This document shows, piece after piece, positions 46,899 through 58,700 of a stretch of 64,000 bases of DNA. Source of the stretch: Actinopolyspora alba (lineage in GTDB: Bacteria > Actinomycetota > Actinomycetes > Mycobacteriales > Pseudonocardiaceae); assembly GCF_900112765.1 (NCBI RefSeq), contig NZ_FOMZ01000011.1, positions 1 through 64,000 on the forward strand, given 5' to 3'. A program made the position numbers and the translations under genes. A model generated the notes under the pieces. It worked only from the letters and a program-made list of their open reading frames with translations, was not told the origin of the DNA and did no database searches. The number at the start of each line of letters is the position of its first letter. Position 1 is the first letter of the stretch.

Positions 46899-47761
46899 CC
46901 ACTGCGACAGGGGACGAACGTCGAACCACGCGCCGCCGCTTCGAGGCCAAGAAGTGGCTTCCGATACTGGGTGTGGCGGGCATCGTGCTGTACTGCCTGG
47001 CCCCCTTCTACTGGATGGTGGTCACGGCGTTCCGCAGACCCGCCGACCAGTACGACCTGAGCCCGCTGCCGCGCACCTGGTCGGTGGAGAACTTCCGGGC
47101 CGTGTTCGAGCCCGGCACCGGCTTCGGCCGTGCGCTGCTGAACAGTCTGATCGTGGCGTCCACGACCACGATCCTGACTCTGGTCATCGGCACCTCGACG
47201 GCCTACGCCCTGGCCCGGCTGGCCTTCCGGGGGAAGAACCTGGTGCTCTCGCTGATCATCGCGACCAGCATGTTCCCGGGCATCTCGTTGATCGTCCCGT
47301 TGCTCCGGCTGTTCACCGACATCGGCTGGATCAACACCTACCAGGCGATGATCCTGCCCAGCCTGTCGTTCGCGCTTCCGCTCGCGGTGTGGAACCTGAC
47401 CATGTTCTTCCGGCAGATGCCGCAGGAACTGGAGCAGGCGGCCATGGTCGACGGCTGCACGCCCGGCCAGGCGTTTCGCAGGATCATCGTGCCGTTGGCC
47501 GCGCCCGGCATGTTCACCACGGCGATCCTGACCTTCATCCTCGCCTGGAACGAGTTCATCATCGCGCTGTCCATGGTCAACGAGCAGAACATGCAGACCG
47601 TCACGGTGGCGATCTCGAAGTTCACCGGCGCCACGCAGTACGACCAACCCTTCGGCACCCAGATGGCCGCCGGGGTCATCGTCACGATTCCGCTGGTCAT
47701 CGGGGTGCTGATCTTCCAGCGAAGGATCATCGCCGGACTGACCTCCGGCGGTCTGAAGTAA
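46895..47761 (+). CDS. Sugar ABC transporter permease, MalG type
   Basis: This 288-residue inner-membrane permease has the EAA loop ELEQAAMVDGCTPGQAFRRIIVPLAAPG and the characteristic MalG-like beginning (CLAPFYWMVVTAFRRPADQY). It forms the channel together with the MalF-type subunit. A short inverted repeat with arms 47770-47776 and 47787-47793 follows its stop codon, before the GH13 gene. Confidence 0.94.
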   Translation: MTTATGDERRTTRRRFEAKKWLPILGVAGIVLYCLAPFYWMVVTAFRRPADQYDLSPLPRTWSVENFRAVFEPGTGFGRALLNSLIVASTTTILTLVIGTSTAYALARLAFRGKNLVLSLIIATSMFPGISLIVPLLRLFTDIGWINTYQAMILPSLSFALPLAVWNLTMFFRQMPQELEQAAMVDGCTPGQAFRRIIVPLAAPGMFTTAILTFILAWNEFIIALSMVNEQNMQTVTVAISKFTGATQYDQPFGTQMAAGVIVTIPLVIGVLIFQRRIIAGLTSGGLK

Positions 47762-47824
47762 CACCACCCGGTCACGGCCGGACCGGCGTGACCCCACCTT
47801 CCCGAATTACCGAAGGAGCGCACA

Positions 47825-49480
47825 GTGCCGAATTCCTCCGACCCCGGCACCACACCGTGGTGGCGGGACGCGGTGATCTACCAGATCTACATCCGTAGTT
47901 TCGCCGACGGGGACGGCGACGGTATGGGCGACATCGAGGGGATCCGTTCCCGACTGCCCTACCTGCGGGATCTGGGAGTCGACGCCATCTGGATCACTCC
48001 CTGGTACGTCTCACCACAGGCCGACGCCGGCTACGACGTCGCCGACTTCCGCGACATCGACCCGCGCTTCGGCACGCTCGCCGACGCCGAGCGACTGATC
48101 ACCCAGGCGCACGAGCACGACATCCGGGTTCTCCCGGACATCGTGCCGAACCACACCTCCGACCAGCACGAGTGGTTCCGCGCCGCCCTGAAGGCGGGGC
48201 CCGGCAGCGTCGAACGGGCGCGATACGTCTTCCGGCCCGGCCGGGGTGAGCACGGTGAACATCCCCCCAACAACTGGGTCTCCCGGTTCGGCGGGCCGGC
48301 CTGGACCCGGGTGACCGAACAGGACGGCACACCGGGGGAGTGGTACCTGCACCTGTTCGCTCCCGAACAGCCCGACCTGAACTGGGATCATCCGGAGGTC
48401 CACGCGGAGTTCGAGGACATCCTGCGGTTCTGGTTCGACCGGGGGGTCGACGGATTCCGGATCGACGTGGCCCACGGGCTGGTCAAGGACGCCGAGCTGC
48501 CCGACGTGATCTCCAGCGACAACACGCGGGGCTACTCCGACGGGCAGCATCCGCACTGGGACCGGGACGGGGTGCACGAGATCTATCGCCGGTGGCGTGC
48601 GATCGCCGACGAGTATCCGGGCGAGCGCAAGTTCGTCGCCGAAGCGGGCGCCGACAGTCCCCACCGGCTGGCCAACTACGTGCGACCCGACGGGCTGCAC
48701 ACCGCTTTCAACTTCGAGTTCCTCCGATGCCGGTGGGACGCCCAAGACCTGCGCGAGACCATCGACTCCACCACGTCGAGCCTCTGGCGGGTGGGTGCTC
48801 CGGCCACCTGGGTGCTGTCGAACCACGACGTGGTGCGTCACGTCAGCCGGTACGGCCGGCCGCAGCACAGCTGGGCGCCGGGGGAGAACTACCGTGCCGA
48901 GGGGCCGCTCGACCTGAGTCTGGGAACGAGACGGGCCCGGGCCGCCGCGCTGCTCATGCTGGCCCTTCCCGGGGGCGCTTATGTGTACCAGGGCGAGGAA
49001 CTCGGGCTGGCCGAGGTCGAGGACATTCCGGAACGGTTCCTGCAGGACCCGATCTGGGAACGCACCGGCCACGCCGAACGCGGCCGTGACGGCTGCCGGG
49101 TCCCGCTGCCGTGGTCCGGTTCAAGACCACCGTTCGGGTTCAGTCCTTCGGAGGAGGCCGAACCGTGGTTGCCGCAGCCGGGCGGTTGGTCCGAGTACAC
49201 CGTCGAGAACCAGCGGGACCGGTCCGGCTCGATGCTGGAGCTGTACCGTGACGCGCTGCGTCTCCGCCGCGAGCATCCGGCCCTCGGGGAGGGCGACCTC
49301 GACTGGAACGATTCGCCGGGAGAGGTGCTGTCGTTCTCCCGCACGCCCGGATTCCGCTGTGTGGTGAACCTGTCCGCCGAACCGTGCGAACTGCCCGAAC
49401 ACCAACGGGTCCTGCTGTCCAGTGACGAACTGGACGGCTCGTCACTGCCGCCCGACACCGCCGTGTGGTTGGCCGGTTGA
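47825..49480 (+). CDS. GH13 alpha-glucosidase/alpha-amylase-family hydrolase
   Basis: This 551-residue GH13 enzyme has the four family regions: DIVPNHTS, the nucleophile region GFRIDVAHG (Asp214), an acid/base region VAEAGAD (Glu273) and NHDVVRH (Asp335). No signal peptide is present, so it acts in the cytoplasm on imported oligosaccharide. Length and motifs fit alpha-glucosidase or oligo-1,6-glucosidase-type enzymes. Substrate specificity cannot be fixed. The start is the GTG at 47825 with GAAGGAG before it. It is part of the sugar transport operon. Confidence 0.94.
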   Translation: MPNSSDPGTTPWWRDAVIYQIYIRSFADGDGDGMGDIEGIRSRLPYLRDLGVDAIWITPWYVSPQADAGYDVADFRDIDPRFGTLADAERLITQAHEHDIRVLPDIVPNHTSDQHEWFRAALKAGPGSVERARYVFRPGRGEHGEHPPNNWVSRFGGPAWTRVTEQDGTPGEWYLHLFAPEQPDLNWDHPEVHAEFEDILRFWFDRGVDGFRIDVAHGLVKDAELPDVISSDNTRGYSDGQHPHWDRDGVHEIYRRWRAIADEYPGERKFVAEAGADSPHRLANYVRPDGLHTAFNFEFLRCRWDAQDLRETIDSTTSSLWRVGAPATWVLSNHDVVRHVSRYGRPQHSWAPGENYRAEGPLDLSLGTRRARAAALLMLALPGGAYVYQGEELGLAEVEDIPERFLQDPIWERTGHAERGRDGCRVPLPWSGSRPPFGFSPSEEAEPWLPQPGGWSEYTVENQRDRSGSMLELYRDALRLRREHPALGEGDLDWNDSPGEVLSFSRTPGFRCVVNLSAEPCELPEHQRVLLSSDELDGSSLPPDTAVWLAG

Positions 49481-49559
49481 CTTCCCGCTCGTCACGAAGG
49501 CCGGGGCCGCCGTCGCGGCAGGCCCCGGCAGCCAGCAGGCCGCCGGAAAGGAGTCGATG

Positions 49560-50642
<1,083 letters not shown>

Positions 50643-50710
50643 GTCGGGGATGGTTACGGCCACGCCCCGTGGTGGACTTCGGCGACACGTTCACCGGTAA
50701 ACATTCCGCT

Positions 50711-50740
50711 GGGCGCACGACGCGAAACCGTCGTGCGCCC
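50711..50740. terminator. Bidirectional terminator hairpin
   Basis: A perfect 12-bp stem (GGGCGCACGACG with its complement) has a CGAAAC loop and lies between the convergent ABC ATPase and GH10 xylanase genes. Confidence 0.8.
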
Positions 50741-50752
50741 CATCCGCACCGC

Positions 50753-51835
50753 TCAGGCGGTTGGGTTGATCCGGTTGTAGGCGGGTTTCGGGTTCAGCGA
50801 TTCGTCGAACAGACAGGCCGCTCCCTGACCGTCGAACGTGTTCGGCACCCAGGAGTGTCGATCGGTGTAGCCCCACGTGGTGAACTCCACGCAGCGCGAG
50901 ACCGCCTCGCAGGCGTTCCAGAGCCGCTCGTAGTAGTCGGCCTGGGTGTTGAGCTTGCTGTCGGTGACGGGCAGCGTCATCCGCACGTCGGCCTCGGTGA
51001 TGGCGACGTCGACACCGAGGTCGGCGAATCGCTGCAGGTTCGACTGGAAACCACCGGGAAAGCTGTAGTCGATCGAAAGGTGCGTCTGGAATCCGACGCC
51101 GTGGACCGGCACGCCCTGCTGCCGCAACGAGCGCACCAGATCGTAAATCGCGTTGCTCTTGTCGTTGACCCAACCGGTGTTGTAGTCGTTGATGTAGAGC
51201 TTCGCCGACGGATCGGCCTGGTGCGCCCAGCGGAACGCGTCGGCGATCCAGCCGTCACCGAGTTTCCGCTGGAAGATCGAGTCGCGCCGGGTGCCGTCCG
51301 AGTTGAACACCTCGTTGACCACGTCCCACGCCCGGATCTCGCCCTCGTAGCGGTTGACCACCGTGGTGATGTGGTTCTTCACGGCCGACCGCAGTTCGGA
51401 GGCGGAGAGGTTGTTCAGCCAGCCCGGGTGCTGCTTGTGCCAGACCAGCGTGTGCCCGCGCACGCTCTTGCCGTGCTGCCGCGCGTAGTCCATGATCGCG
51501 TCGGCGCCGGACCAGTCGTACCGACCGCGGTTCGGCTCCAGCTCCGACCACTTCATGGCGTTCTCCGCGGTCACGCTGCTGAACTCCTCGGTGAGCACCG
51601 AGCGGTAGTCGTTCTCGTTCACCAGCGCCGAAGCCGCGACGGCGCTGCCGACGTGGTTGTCGGTCAGGTCCTTGAGCGGGGTTCGTGCCGGAGCCTGTGC
51701 GTTGACGCCGGAAGCCTCAGCCGTGTCCGGCGTGGCCAGCGCGGGCGCCGTCTGCAGGGTGAGCAGTCCGGCGCTCGCGGTCAGTACCGCGCACAGCCTG
51801 CCGAGCCTGCCGTGGTCGCGTAACGCTCGCAGCAT
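50753..51835 (-). CDS. Secreted GH10 endo-1,4-beta-xylanase
   Basis: This 360-residue enzyme has an N-terminal signal peptide (about 1-34, ending ALA) and a complete GH10 TIM barrel. The acid/base Glu175 is in WDVVNEVFNSD and the nucleophile Glu281 in VAITEADVRM. Other family landmarks are GHTLVWHKQHP, YINDYN and GVGFQTHL. There is no carbohydrate-binding module. It cuts internal beta-1,4 bonds of xylan outside the cell. A CebR-like operator lies 27 bp upstream of its start codon. Confidence 0.96.
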   Translation of the reverse strand: MLRALRDHGRLGRLCAVLTASAGLLTLQTAPALATPDTAEASGVNAQAPARTPLKDLTDNHVGSAVAASALVNENDYRSVLTEEFSSVTAENAMKWSELEPNRGRYDWSGADAIMDYARQHGKSVRGHTLVWHKQHPGWLNNLSASELRSAVKNHITTVVNRYEGEIRAWDVVNEVFNSDGTRRDSIFQRKLGDGWIADAFRWAHQADPSAKLYINDYNTGWVNDKSNAIYDLVRSLRQQGVPVHGVGFQTHLSIDYSFPGGFQSNLQRFADLGVDVAITEADVRMTLPVTDSKLNTQADYYERLWNACEAVSRCVEFTTWGYTDRHSWVPNTFDGQGAACLFDESLNPKPAYNRINPTA

Positions 51836-51861
51836 TTCTGTCGCTCCTCGTGGATCGTTGC

Positions 51862-51875
51862 TTGGAGCGCTCCCA
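51862..51875. promoter_or_regulatory. CebR-type operator upstream of the GH10 xylanase
   Basis: TTGGAGCGCTCCCA differs at one base from the palindrome TGGGAGCGCTCCCA bound by the LacI-family cellobiose repressor CebR in Streptomyces. It lies just upstream of the xylanase gene and predicts control by a CebR homologue, with cello- or xylo-oligosaccharide as inducer. Confidence 0.7.
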
Positions 51876-52022
51876 AGAAGAACGTGCTCTGCCCCGGGAA
51901 GTGTTCGATCGGTTCCGGGGTGCTCCTGGGAGCGAGGAGGGGATACGGCGGCATCGTCCGATGGTGGTGCGATGCCGCCGTGGAAAGCGTTCCTTCCGAG
52001 AAGGCTCTTCCCGAAAGGTGAT

Positions 52023-52715
52023 TCAACCGTTGACCGTCAAGTTGGAGCTCCCACTGCTCTGGTAACCCTCCGTCGCGAGGACCATGTAGTGATCGAAGCT
52101 TCCCAGGCCCATGCCGTGCTGCGCCCAGGCGTCGAAGTGATTACCCGTGGTTATGGTTCCCCCTGTCCTGGGGGACTGCCGAACGCTCCAGAACTGCGGG
52201 AAGGTAGCCGTCCCCTCGACGGATGGTGCGTTGTACCGCATCGTCCGGTAGATGTCGTACGTGCTGCCGTCGCTGTAGAGCGTTCCTCGGTGGTCACTGC
52301 CTCCGGGGCGGTAGGTTCCGTAGTTCTCGACGATGTAGTACTCCACGAGTGGATTCGACGTCCATCCGTAGAGCGTCAGGTAGCCGTTGCCGGAGGGGTA
52401 GAAGCCACCGGAGTAGTACACGTTCCTGCGGCCACCGTAGCTCCAGCCCTTGCCGCAGACGAAGTTGCCGCAGTCGGTCCACGAAGTGCTGTAACTGCCC
52501 CCGGAGGACAGGGTCATCGAAACCGATCCGCCGCCATTGGTCCAGAACGTGTAGTAGAACCCGTCGTGGGTGCCGGTTTCGTTCTGCGTGATGGTCCTGG
52601 CCGCGTAGGCGGTCCCGGGCAGCATCAGCGCGGACGCGCCCAGCGCCAGTGTTCCGGCGCCTCCGAGAAAACTCCTGCGGCCGAATGAGTTCGGTGCGAA
52701 ATCGTCGGTGTTCAT
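52023..52715 (-). CDS. Secreted GH11 endo-1,4-beta-xylanase (Tat exported)
   Basis: This 230-residue GH11 enzyme begins with a twin-arginine signal ([20 protein letters not shown]) ending near residue 39. The jelly-roll catalytic domain has the nucleophile Glu125 ([11 protein letters not shown]) and acid/base Glu216 ([11 protein letters not shown]), with other landmarks TLYGWTSNP and PQFWSVRQ. No xylan-binding module follows, so it is a single-domain xylanase. It lies next to the GH10 gene in the same direction. The 187-bp gap and separate start region suggest its own promoter. Confidence 0.97.
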   Translation of the reverse strand: MNTDDFAPNSFGRRSFLGGAGTLALGASALMLPGTAYAARTITQNETGTHDGFYYTFWTNGGGSVSMTLSSGGSYSTSWTDCGNFVCGKGWSYGGRRNVYYSGGFYPSGNGYLTLYGWTSNPLVEYYIVENYGTYRPGGSDHRGTLYSDGSTYDIYRTMRYNAPSVEGTATFPQFWSVRQSPRTGGTITTGNHFDAWAQHGMGLGSFDHYMVLATEGYQSSGSSNLTVNG

Positions 52716-52865
52716 GCTTCCTCCGGTTCGGATCGGTGGACTTCGAACGGGTAATACGACTCGACGGTCCGTCGATGGAGCGATTCGCGCGAATGACCGG
52801 GATCAACGGTGATCGAGGTCTGTCGACACCGAACAATGTCGACCAGGTCACGTCGATCTGTCAAT

Positions 52866-52890
52866 GGTTTCCGTAAATGTTCCGGAAACC
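52866..52890. promoter_or_regulatory. Inverted repeat upstream of the GH11 xylanase
   Basis: The arms GGTTTCCG and CGGAAACC are perfect complements with a 9-base spacer. The TTTCCG core recurs near 52974 and, as TTTTCCGG, ahead of the ROK regulator gene. This suggests a shared regulator, perhaps the ROK protein. Confidence 0.45.
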
Positions 52891-53040
52891 CGCTCGTTAC
52901 CGGGTGGGCGGTGCTGCCCAGCGGGAAATACAAAATTTTTCCAGATAAAACCAAGTACACTGTGGAATGATGTTTCCGAATTCGGTTCACGATGAGCCGG
53001 CGGGATGGCCGCCGGATGTCGGGACTCGCCTTCGAGGACA

Positions 53041-53069
53041 TTGACAGTGTTCGGTGCCGACCCTATATT
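53041..53069 (+). promoter_or_regulatory. Housekeeping-type promoter of the deacetylase gene
   Basis: TTGACA (53041-53046) and TATATT (53064-53069) are spaced by exactly 17 bp. This is close to the vegetative sigma consensus. The start codon is 72 bp downstream. Confidence 0.75.
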
Positions 53070-53140
53070 TTCCGTGCTCCGGAGATTTCTGTCGTGCTAT
53101 TTCTCCGGACCTCGCCCAGTACGCGCCGAAGGGACCCGTC

Positions 53141-53854
53141 ATGACTCCTGGAAGACATCGGCGAACAACTCAACGCTTGCTCGTGCCCCTGCTGGTCCTC
53201 GGGCTGTCGCTCGGCTCGGCGACCATCGCCCAGGCGGGGCCCGGCGAGGCCGCGGACGCCACCGTGGTCGACTCGACCGGACAACCGGGACGCACCGTGG
53301 CGCTCACCTTCGACGACGGCCCCAACGCGGGAGAGACCTCACGCATGCTCGACCTGCTCGGCGAGCACCGGGTCAAAGCAGTCTTCTGCCTGTGGGGCCA
53401 GCACGTGCGGGAGAACCCCGAGCTGGTGCGGCGGATCGTCGCCGAGGGGCACGTTCTGTGCAACCACACGATGCGGCACGAGAACATGAGCACGTGGTCG
53501 CCCGCGGACATCAGGGCGAACCTGCGGGCCACGAACGAGGTGATTCACGAGGCGGTGCCGGGAGCCGAGATTCGCTACTTCCGCGCTCCCTACGGCGCGT
53601 GGGGCGAAACTCCGAGCGTGGCCGCGGACATGGGGATGCAGCCGCTCGGCTGGAGCCTTTCGGTGGCGGACTGGAACCGTCCCGGTACGGACGTGCTGGT
53701 CCGGCGGCTGATGGACGGTATCTCACCGGGCGGTGTCGTGCTGTTGCACGACGGTGGTGGCGATCGCGGCCAGACCGTGCGGGCGGTCTCCCGAGTCGTC
53801 CCGCGATTGCGTGCTGAAGGCTGGCGATTCACGCTCCCCGCGCGCTCCGGTTGA
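53141..53854 (+). CDS. Secreted polysaccharide deacetylase (NodB/CE4 type)
   Basis: This 237-residue protein has a signal peptide (about 1-32) and a full NodB domain: TFDDGP with metal-binding Asp59, HTMRH (His109, His113), RYFRAPYG and the closing LHDGGG. The CE4 family removes N- or O-acetyl groups from chitin, peptidoglycan or acetylxylan. Placement between xylanases and a ROK regulator favours acetylxylan, but peptidoglycan cannot be excluded. I chose the ATG at 53141, which follows GAAGGGA. Confidence 0.93.
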   Translation: MTPGRHRRTTQRLLVPLLVLGLSLGSATIAQAGPGEAADATVVDSTGQPGRTVALTFDDGPNAGETSRMLDLLGEHRVKAVFCLWGQHVRENPELVRRIVAEGHVLCNHTMRHENMSTWSPADIRANLRATNEVIHEAVPGAEIRYFRAPYGAWGETPSVAADMGMQPLGWSLSVADWNRPGTDVLVRRLMDGISPGGVVLLHDGGGDRGQTVRAVSRVVPRLRAEGWRFTLPARSG

Positions 53855-54402
53855 GCGGAAGTCGTTCACCGGAACTCCCCGCGGTGCCGCGCGGTACGCG
53901 CACACCGGCCCGAGCGGCCGCGCGGCACCTCGCACGAGACCCAACCCGAGACCGAATTCCACGGGACGTGACCAGCGGACCCGTCGTCCCCGAGTGCGGA
54001 AACCCCGTTTCCGAGGCGTGCGTCCGGGACCGGCAACACAAGTCGAGCACAGCGGAAACGCCGCTCCGCCGTGATTCGTTCCGGCCCGGAACAGTGGTGT
54101 TCTCGGCGGCCGACGTCTGATTTCCCCGTTCTCGGCCCGAGCGGTGAAACCGCGGGCAAGCCCGCTTTCCGCCGGGTTCGTCGGAAATTCGTATCCAGTA
54201 CGATTCTCGGCTGTCTCGGTTGCTGCCCATCCTGCCGGCAGCTTTCACACCGCGATGTCAAGGCGCCATACGTGTAAAATCCGGTGGTCGCCTCGATTCG
54301 TCGTTCGTGAGTTCCGCGGGATTTCCCGGGTTCGTGGGGTATGGCGTTTTCCGGTGACAATGGGTTAGTTTTCCGGCTGTCCCTGTTGGAGAGGGGGGGC
54401 GG
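53855..54402. other. Intergenic region before the ROK regulator, no gene seen
   Basis: This 548-bp gap has short open frames on both strands, but none has convincing coding character or a ribosome site. Near its right end the motif GTTTTCCGG occurs twice, at 54346-54354 and 54368-54376, in direct orientation with a 22-bp period (two helical turns). This is likely part of the promoter control of the ROK gene. Confidence 0.5.
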
Positions 54403-55656
54403 GTGCGCGGCTACGACAACGAGGTCAACCGGGGAAACGGACGTGGAATCATCGACCAGACGGCCGTTCGTCGGGGTAATCTGGCCCGCGTCCTCGGCGA
54501 GATCCGGGAGGCCGGGGTGTACTCCCGTGCCGCGCTGGCCAGCCGTACCGGGCTGACCAAGGCCACGGTGTCCAACCTCGTCAACGAGCTGATCGGGCGG
54601 CGGCTGATCCGCGAGGCCGGAAGGAAGCAGTCGGGCAGCGTCGGTCGCCCGTCCCGGATTCTCGAACTCGACGGTGGTTCGGCGGCGGCTCTGGGGCTGG
54701 AGGTCAACGCGAACTGTCTCGCGGTGCGCGGGGTCGACCTCGCCGAGCGGGTACTGCTCGATCGTCGAGTCGGCTTCGACGCGGTCCGAGTGGGACCTTC
54801 CCGCACTGTCGACGAGCTGTCACGACTCGCGGCGGAGGCGATCGCCGAACTGGAGAGTTCGGGCATCCGGCTGGTCGGCGTCGGCGTGGCTGTGCCGGGG
54901 CTCGTGGACGTTCCCAGCGGCACCGTGCGCCACGCGCCGAACCTGGGATGGCAGGACGTGCCGATCACCGAGTGGTTGCGCGGCAGGCTCGATCTCGCCC
55001 CGGAAACCACGATCACCGTCGACAACGAGGCCAACCTGGCGGCGCTGGCCGAGTTCGGCGACGAGGCCAACACTGTCTCCGAACTGGTGTATCTGACCGG
55101 TGAGCTCGGTATCGGTTCCGGCCTGATCACAGCGGGGAGACTGCTGCGCGGATCGGACGGTTACAGCGGGGAGATCGGGCACTTCCCGGTGGACCCCTAC
55201 GGACGTAGGTGTCGCTGCGGGCAGCACGGCTGCCTGGAAACCAAGATCGGGCTGGCGGCGGCGGTCCGAACCGCCGCACCGGACCTGATCGGAACCCTCC
55301 GGGACCCGGATGAGCAGGCGCGGATACTGCTGCAGCGCGCCGAGGCCGGTGATCAGCAGACGTTGGCCGGTCTCGACGAGATCGGCCGCTGGCTCGGCAT
55401 CGGGATCTCGATCGCGGTCAACATGCTCAACCCGGGGGCCGTGGTGCTCGGTGGCTACTTCGCCACGGTCTCCGCCCACGTGGTACCGACCGCGCTGCGG
55501 GAACTGCGGAGCAGAGCCGTCGCGGGGCGGTCGGCGATATGTCCGGTCACCGCCTCGGTTTTCGGTTTCACCGCCGCCGTGCGCGGAGCGGCGATCGTGA
55601 TCACCGAGGAGGTCTTCCGGGACCCGTGTCTGGTTCCACCGGACACGCGGGAGTAG
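54403..55656 (+). CDS. ROK-family transcriptional regulator (XylR/NagC-like)
   Basis: This 417-residue protein has an N-terminal winged helix (ALASRTGLTKATVSNLVNELIGRRLIREAG) followed by a ROK sugar-kinase-like domain: VGVAVPGLVD, VDNEANLAALAEF, GELGIGSGLI, EIGHFPV and the zinc motif CRCGQHGCLE. XylR-type members repress xylose or xylo-oligosaccharide use genes, and NagC types respond to amino sugars. Beside two xylanases and a deacetylase, xylan utilisation is the best guess. The start is the GTG at 54403 with GAGAGGGG upstream. Confidence 0.93.
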   Translation: MRGYDNEVNRGNGRGIIDQTAVRRGNLARVLGEIREAGVYSRAALASRTGLTKATVSNLVNELIGRRLIREAGRKQSGSVGRPSRILELDGGSAAALGLEVNANCLAVRGVDLAERVLLDRRVGFDAVRVGPSRTVDELSRLAAEAIAELESSGIRLVGVGVAVPGLVDVPSGTVRHAPNLGWQDVPITEWLRGRLDLAPETTITVDNEANLAALAEFGDEANTVSELVYLTGELGIGSGLITAGRLLRGSDGYSGEIGHFPVDPYGRRCRCGQHGCLETKIGLAAAVRTAAPDLIGTLRDPDEQARILLQRAEAGDQQTLAGLDEIGRWLGIGISIAVNMLNPGAVVLGGYFATVSAHVVPTALRELRSRAVAGRSAICPVTASVFGFTAAVRGAAIVITEEVFRDPCLVPPDTRE

Positions 55657-55663
55657 CTCTCGT

Positions 55664-55714
55664 GGGGCCGTGACAGCAGGGCCCCGCCGCACGTGGTGGT
55701 CCGATCACGGCCCC
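55664..55714. terminator. Possible bidirectional terminator
   Basis: A perfect 10-bp stem (GGGGCCGTGA with TCACGGCCCC) has a 31-base loop and lies between the convergent ROK and STAND-NTPase genes. The large loop makes it weaker than the other terminators listed. Confidence 0.45.
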
Positions 55715-55731
55715 GCGTCGCTGTCCCGTGT

Positions 55732-58700
55732 TCAAACCTCCGCCGTTTCGCACAGCGCCCGAATCCGTTCCACGCTGGGTGGGGTGTGGGCGAGATCCGC
55801 CTCGTGCGCTCGCGCACGGCTCAACCTTGCCGTGAGCACTCTGCGCTCGAATCCGGTTCGTTCCTCCCGCAGCTCCGCCAGGGTTTCGCTGCGTGCGCGG
55901 GTCGTGAGCTCTTCCAGCGATTCGTCCCGAACGCTGTGAGCGCTGCTGATCCAGTGGTTTTCCCGCTCGGCCTCACGTGCCCGCTCCGGAAACCGAGTTA
56001 TCGGGAATCTGTCGAGCAGCCACCTGGTCAGTTCCGCCAGTCTCCGGTCGTGCAACCTCGCGGGGTCCAGTGCCGCGACCACCTCGTCGGCCCGGGCGGA
56101 CGCGGCGGCACCGGAGACCAGGTCGGCGACGACAACGTTCGGGTCCGATTCCGCCTGCGCCCGGTAGGCGAGGGTGGCGAGTTCCGGCTCCGGAGCGCGG
56201 CGAAGTTCCCGGCGGATCCGGGTGGCGAGTTCCGGTGAGTATGTGTCCAACAGCCGCAGCAGTGCTTCGCCGAGTACGCCGTGATAACTGTGGTTCAGGA
56301 ACCGTCGGTGCAGTTCCGCGTCGATTTCGCTCAGCAGTGACGCGTAGCGGTGATGGTTCTCGAGAGGTTTGCCCTGTTTCTGCTGTTCGTCGAAGCGTCG
56401 CAGCACCGCTTCGGCGAGGGTCGGCCGCGCCGCGTGCGGCACGGAATCGATCAGCCGCCCGCGCAGTCCGGCGTCCTCGTCCGCCTCGTCGAGGATCCAC
56501 GCCGCGATGATCGGGGGAGCCCACCTGCTCCAGGTCGAGGTGTCCAACCCGTCCAGCCGGTGTGGTTGGTGGCGAAGCAGCGTGCTCAGCAGGTATACCC
56601 CGGACCAGTCGGGCAGCACCTCCTCGGTCGAGATGTGTCGCAGTCCCGCGTCCGAGGTGGACGTGACCCGGTGCGTTCGGACGTATTCGAGACCGAGGTC
56701 GAAGACGTCGCGTCGTTCCTCGGGGGCCAGCAGTTCCCAACCGGGCCGTTCGGTCAGGTCCTGGGTGAAGTAGTGGTCGATGGACCATCCGCCGTCCTCG
56801 GCGAGCCTTCGGCAGACCTGCCACCACTCGGCTACGTCCCGGCGTGCTGCTTGAAGTGCCTCGGTGAGTTCACGGCGTTGCTTCGCACGTTTTTCCTCGT
56901 CGGAGGGGGCCGGATCGTTCCTGTGCATCTTGCGCAGCATCTCGGCCCGCCCCGAGTCGCTCGCGACGTTTTCGCGCAACTCCCGGATATGCGGGTACGC
57001 CGGATGTTCCTCGGGGACCGAGAGGATCAGATCCGCGCTACGGGCGTCCGGCTCCGCCACGAGCAGCGGCACACAACCGCCCAGCACGGACCGAGCTTTC
57101 TCCCCGAATCGGGGAAGTGCCTCCAGTATCCACTCGATATCCGTTTCCCCGACCAGATCCAGCAAGAGCAACCACCGTACTAAATCAGGGCGGATCCGCT
57201 CCGCGAGGAGCACGGCCAGCTCGCGTCGGAGCCGGGGATCGTTCAGCCGTGGGACCGTGACCCGATCGCGCCAGCGTGACCAGTTGTGGTTGATGACCGC
57301 TGCCGTCACGTCGGCGAGTTCGACCACGCTGGGCAGTGATTCGGCCGCGCGCCACCCGTTGTCCAACAGTCCGATGATGAACCGGCCGTAGGTTCGTTCC
57401 CCGGCTCCGGCACACTCCGCTCCCCAGGCCAGTGCTCGCGGAAGGTCCCGTACGGGAATCCGGTCCGCCAGCGTTTCCAGCGACCGCCAGTAGGAGCCCT
57501 CGAACCGGTCATCGCCGCGTCGCCGTATCGAGTCGAGGAGTTCGGCCGTGGGGAGTGACACCGGATACAGCGCGTCGATCCCGGCTGCCAGCAGCTCCTC
57601 GTCCGGATCCTCCTCCGGTTCGAGTCGCAGCAGCGACGCCAATTCGTCCGGCGCGTTCTCGTCCGACAGTGACACCACGGCCATGGCCCCCGCCCGGCGC
57701 GCGCCCGAACTCCACCGTGGGCTCAGCACCTCTTCGAGAAGCTCCGGCACCGTTCCTCGGCACCGACCTTCCTCCGCGAGCCGAGCGATCCACCACAGCT
57801 GTTCGGAGTGCTCGATACCGGCCCGCAGCCACCCCAGCAGTGCGCGCTGCAGTCCGGGATGCACCAGGGTGGCGAGGTCGAGCTCCTGCTCGGCTTCGAG
57901 TTCACCCTCGGCCGCGGCTGTGAGCAGTGACTCGGTCATAGCGGCCCGAACACGATCGGAGGACGGTTCCACCCCTGTTCGAGCCAGGAGGGCGGCGTTG
58001 GCCGGGATCAGGTCCTGGACCAGCTCGGGAGCCATGGTCGCTGTCCACGCCGTTACCGCGGCGAGGGAACCGGGAACTCGACCGTTGTCGTGAACTCCCA
58101 GCAGCTCTCCCAAGCGGTCCCGCTCGATCTGTCGCGAGACCACGAAACACGCCGCGAGGTAATCCGCGTGCTGTCGCAGGCGAGATTTCACCGCTCCACC
58201 ACGAGCGGGAGTGAACAACGCGGTGTCGAGTACTTCCTCGTGCCCGCCCTGCTCACTCGGCGCGGTCTCATCCGGGAGCGCGACGGCAAGTGACTCCCCG
58301 ACGGGCGTTCCGGAGCCGGATTCGCCCCCATCCGTCGCCCCGCCAGGGCTGACACACCCGAAAATCGACACCGCGGCCAGCCACATCGCCCGCTGCCACT
58401 GGTACCGCCGTGTCAGGGCGGCGCCGGTGGAACCCGTCCCACCCAACGCGACGTCTGTATCGTGCTCGATCGCCGCACGTTGATCCGGTGGCAGTTTCCC
58501 AGTGTCCCGCCGCTGGCGGGCCACTGCCTCGAACCACATCGCCGATGCCGGAGGTCGCCATGAACCGGTCTCGGCGAGCTCGGTGAAAAGCTCCTCCGAT
58601 ACGCCGATCCCGCGTGCGATCGAATCGGCCGCGTCGCGCGTCAGAGGGAGAAGCTCGAACGCTTGGAGCGCGAGCGACGTGCGACGCAGAACTCTCGCTT

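Larger units (their letters stand above)
52716..53140. other. Divergent regulatory region (GH11 xylanase / deacetylase)
   Basis: This 425-bp region contains no gene. It has an AT-rich patch at about 52920-52985, the inverted repeat at 52866-52890 and the strong promoter at 53041-53069. Confidence 0.5.
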
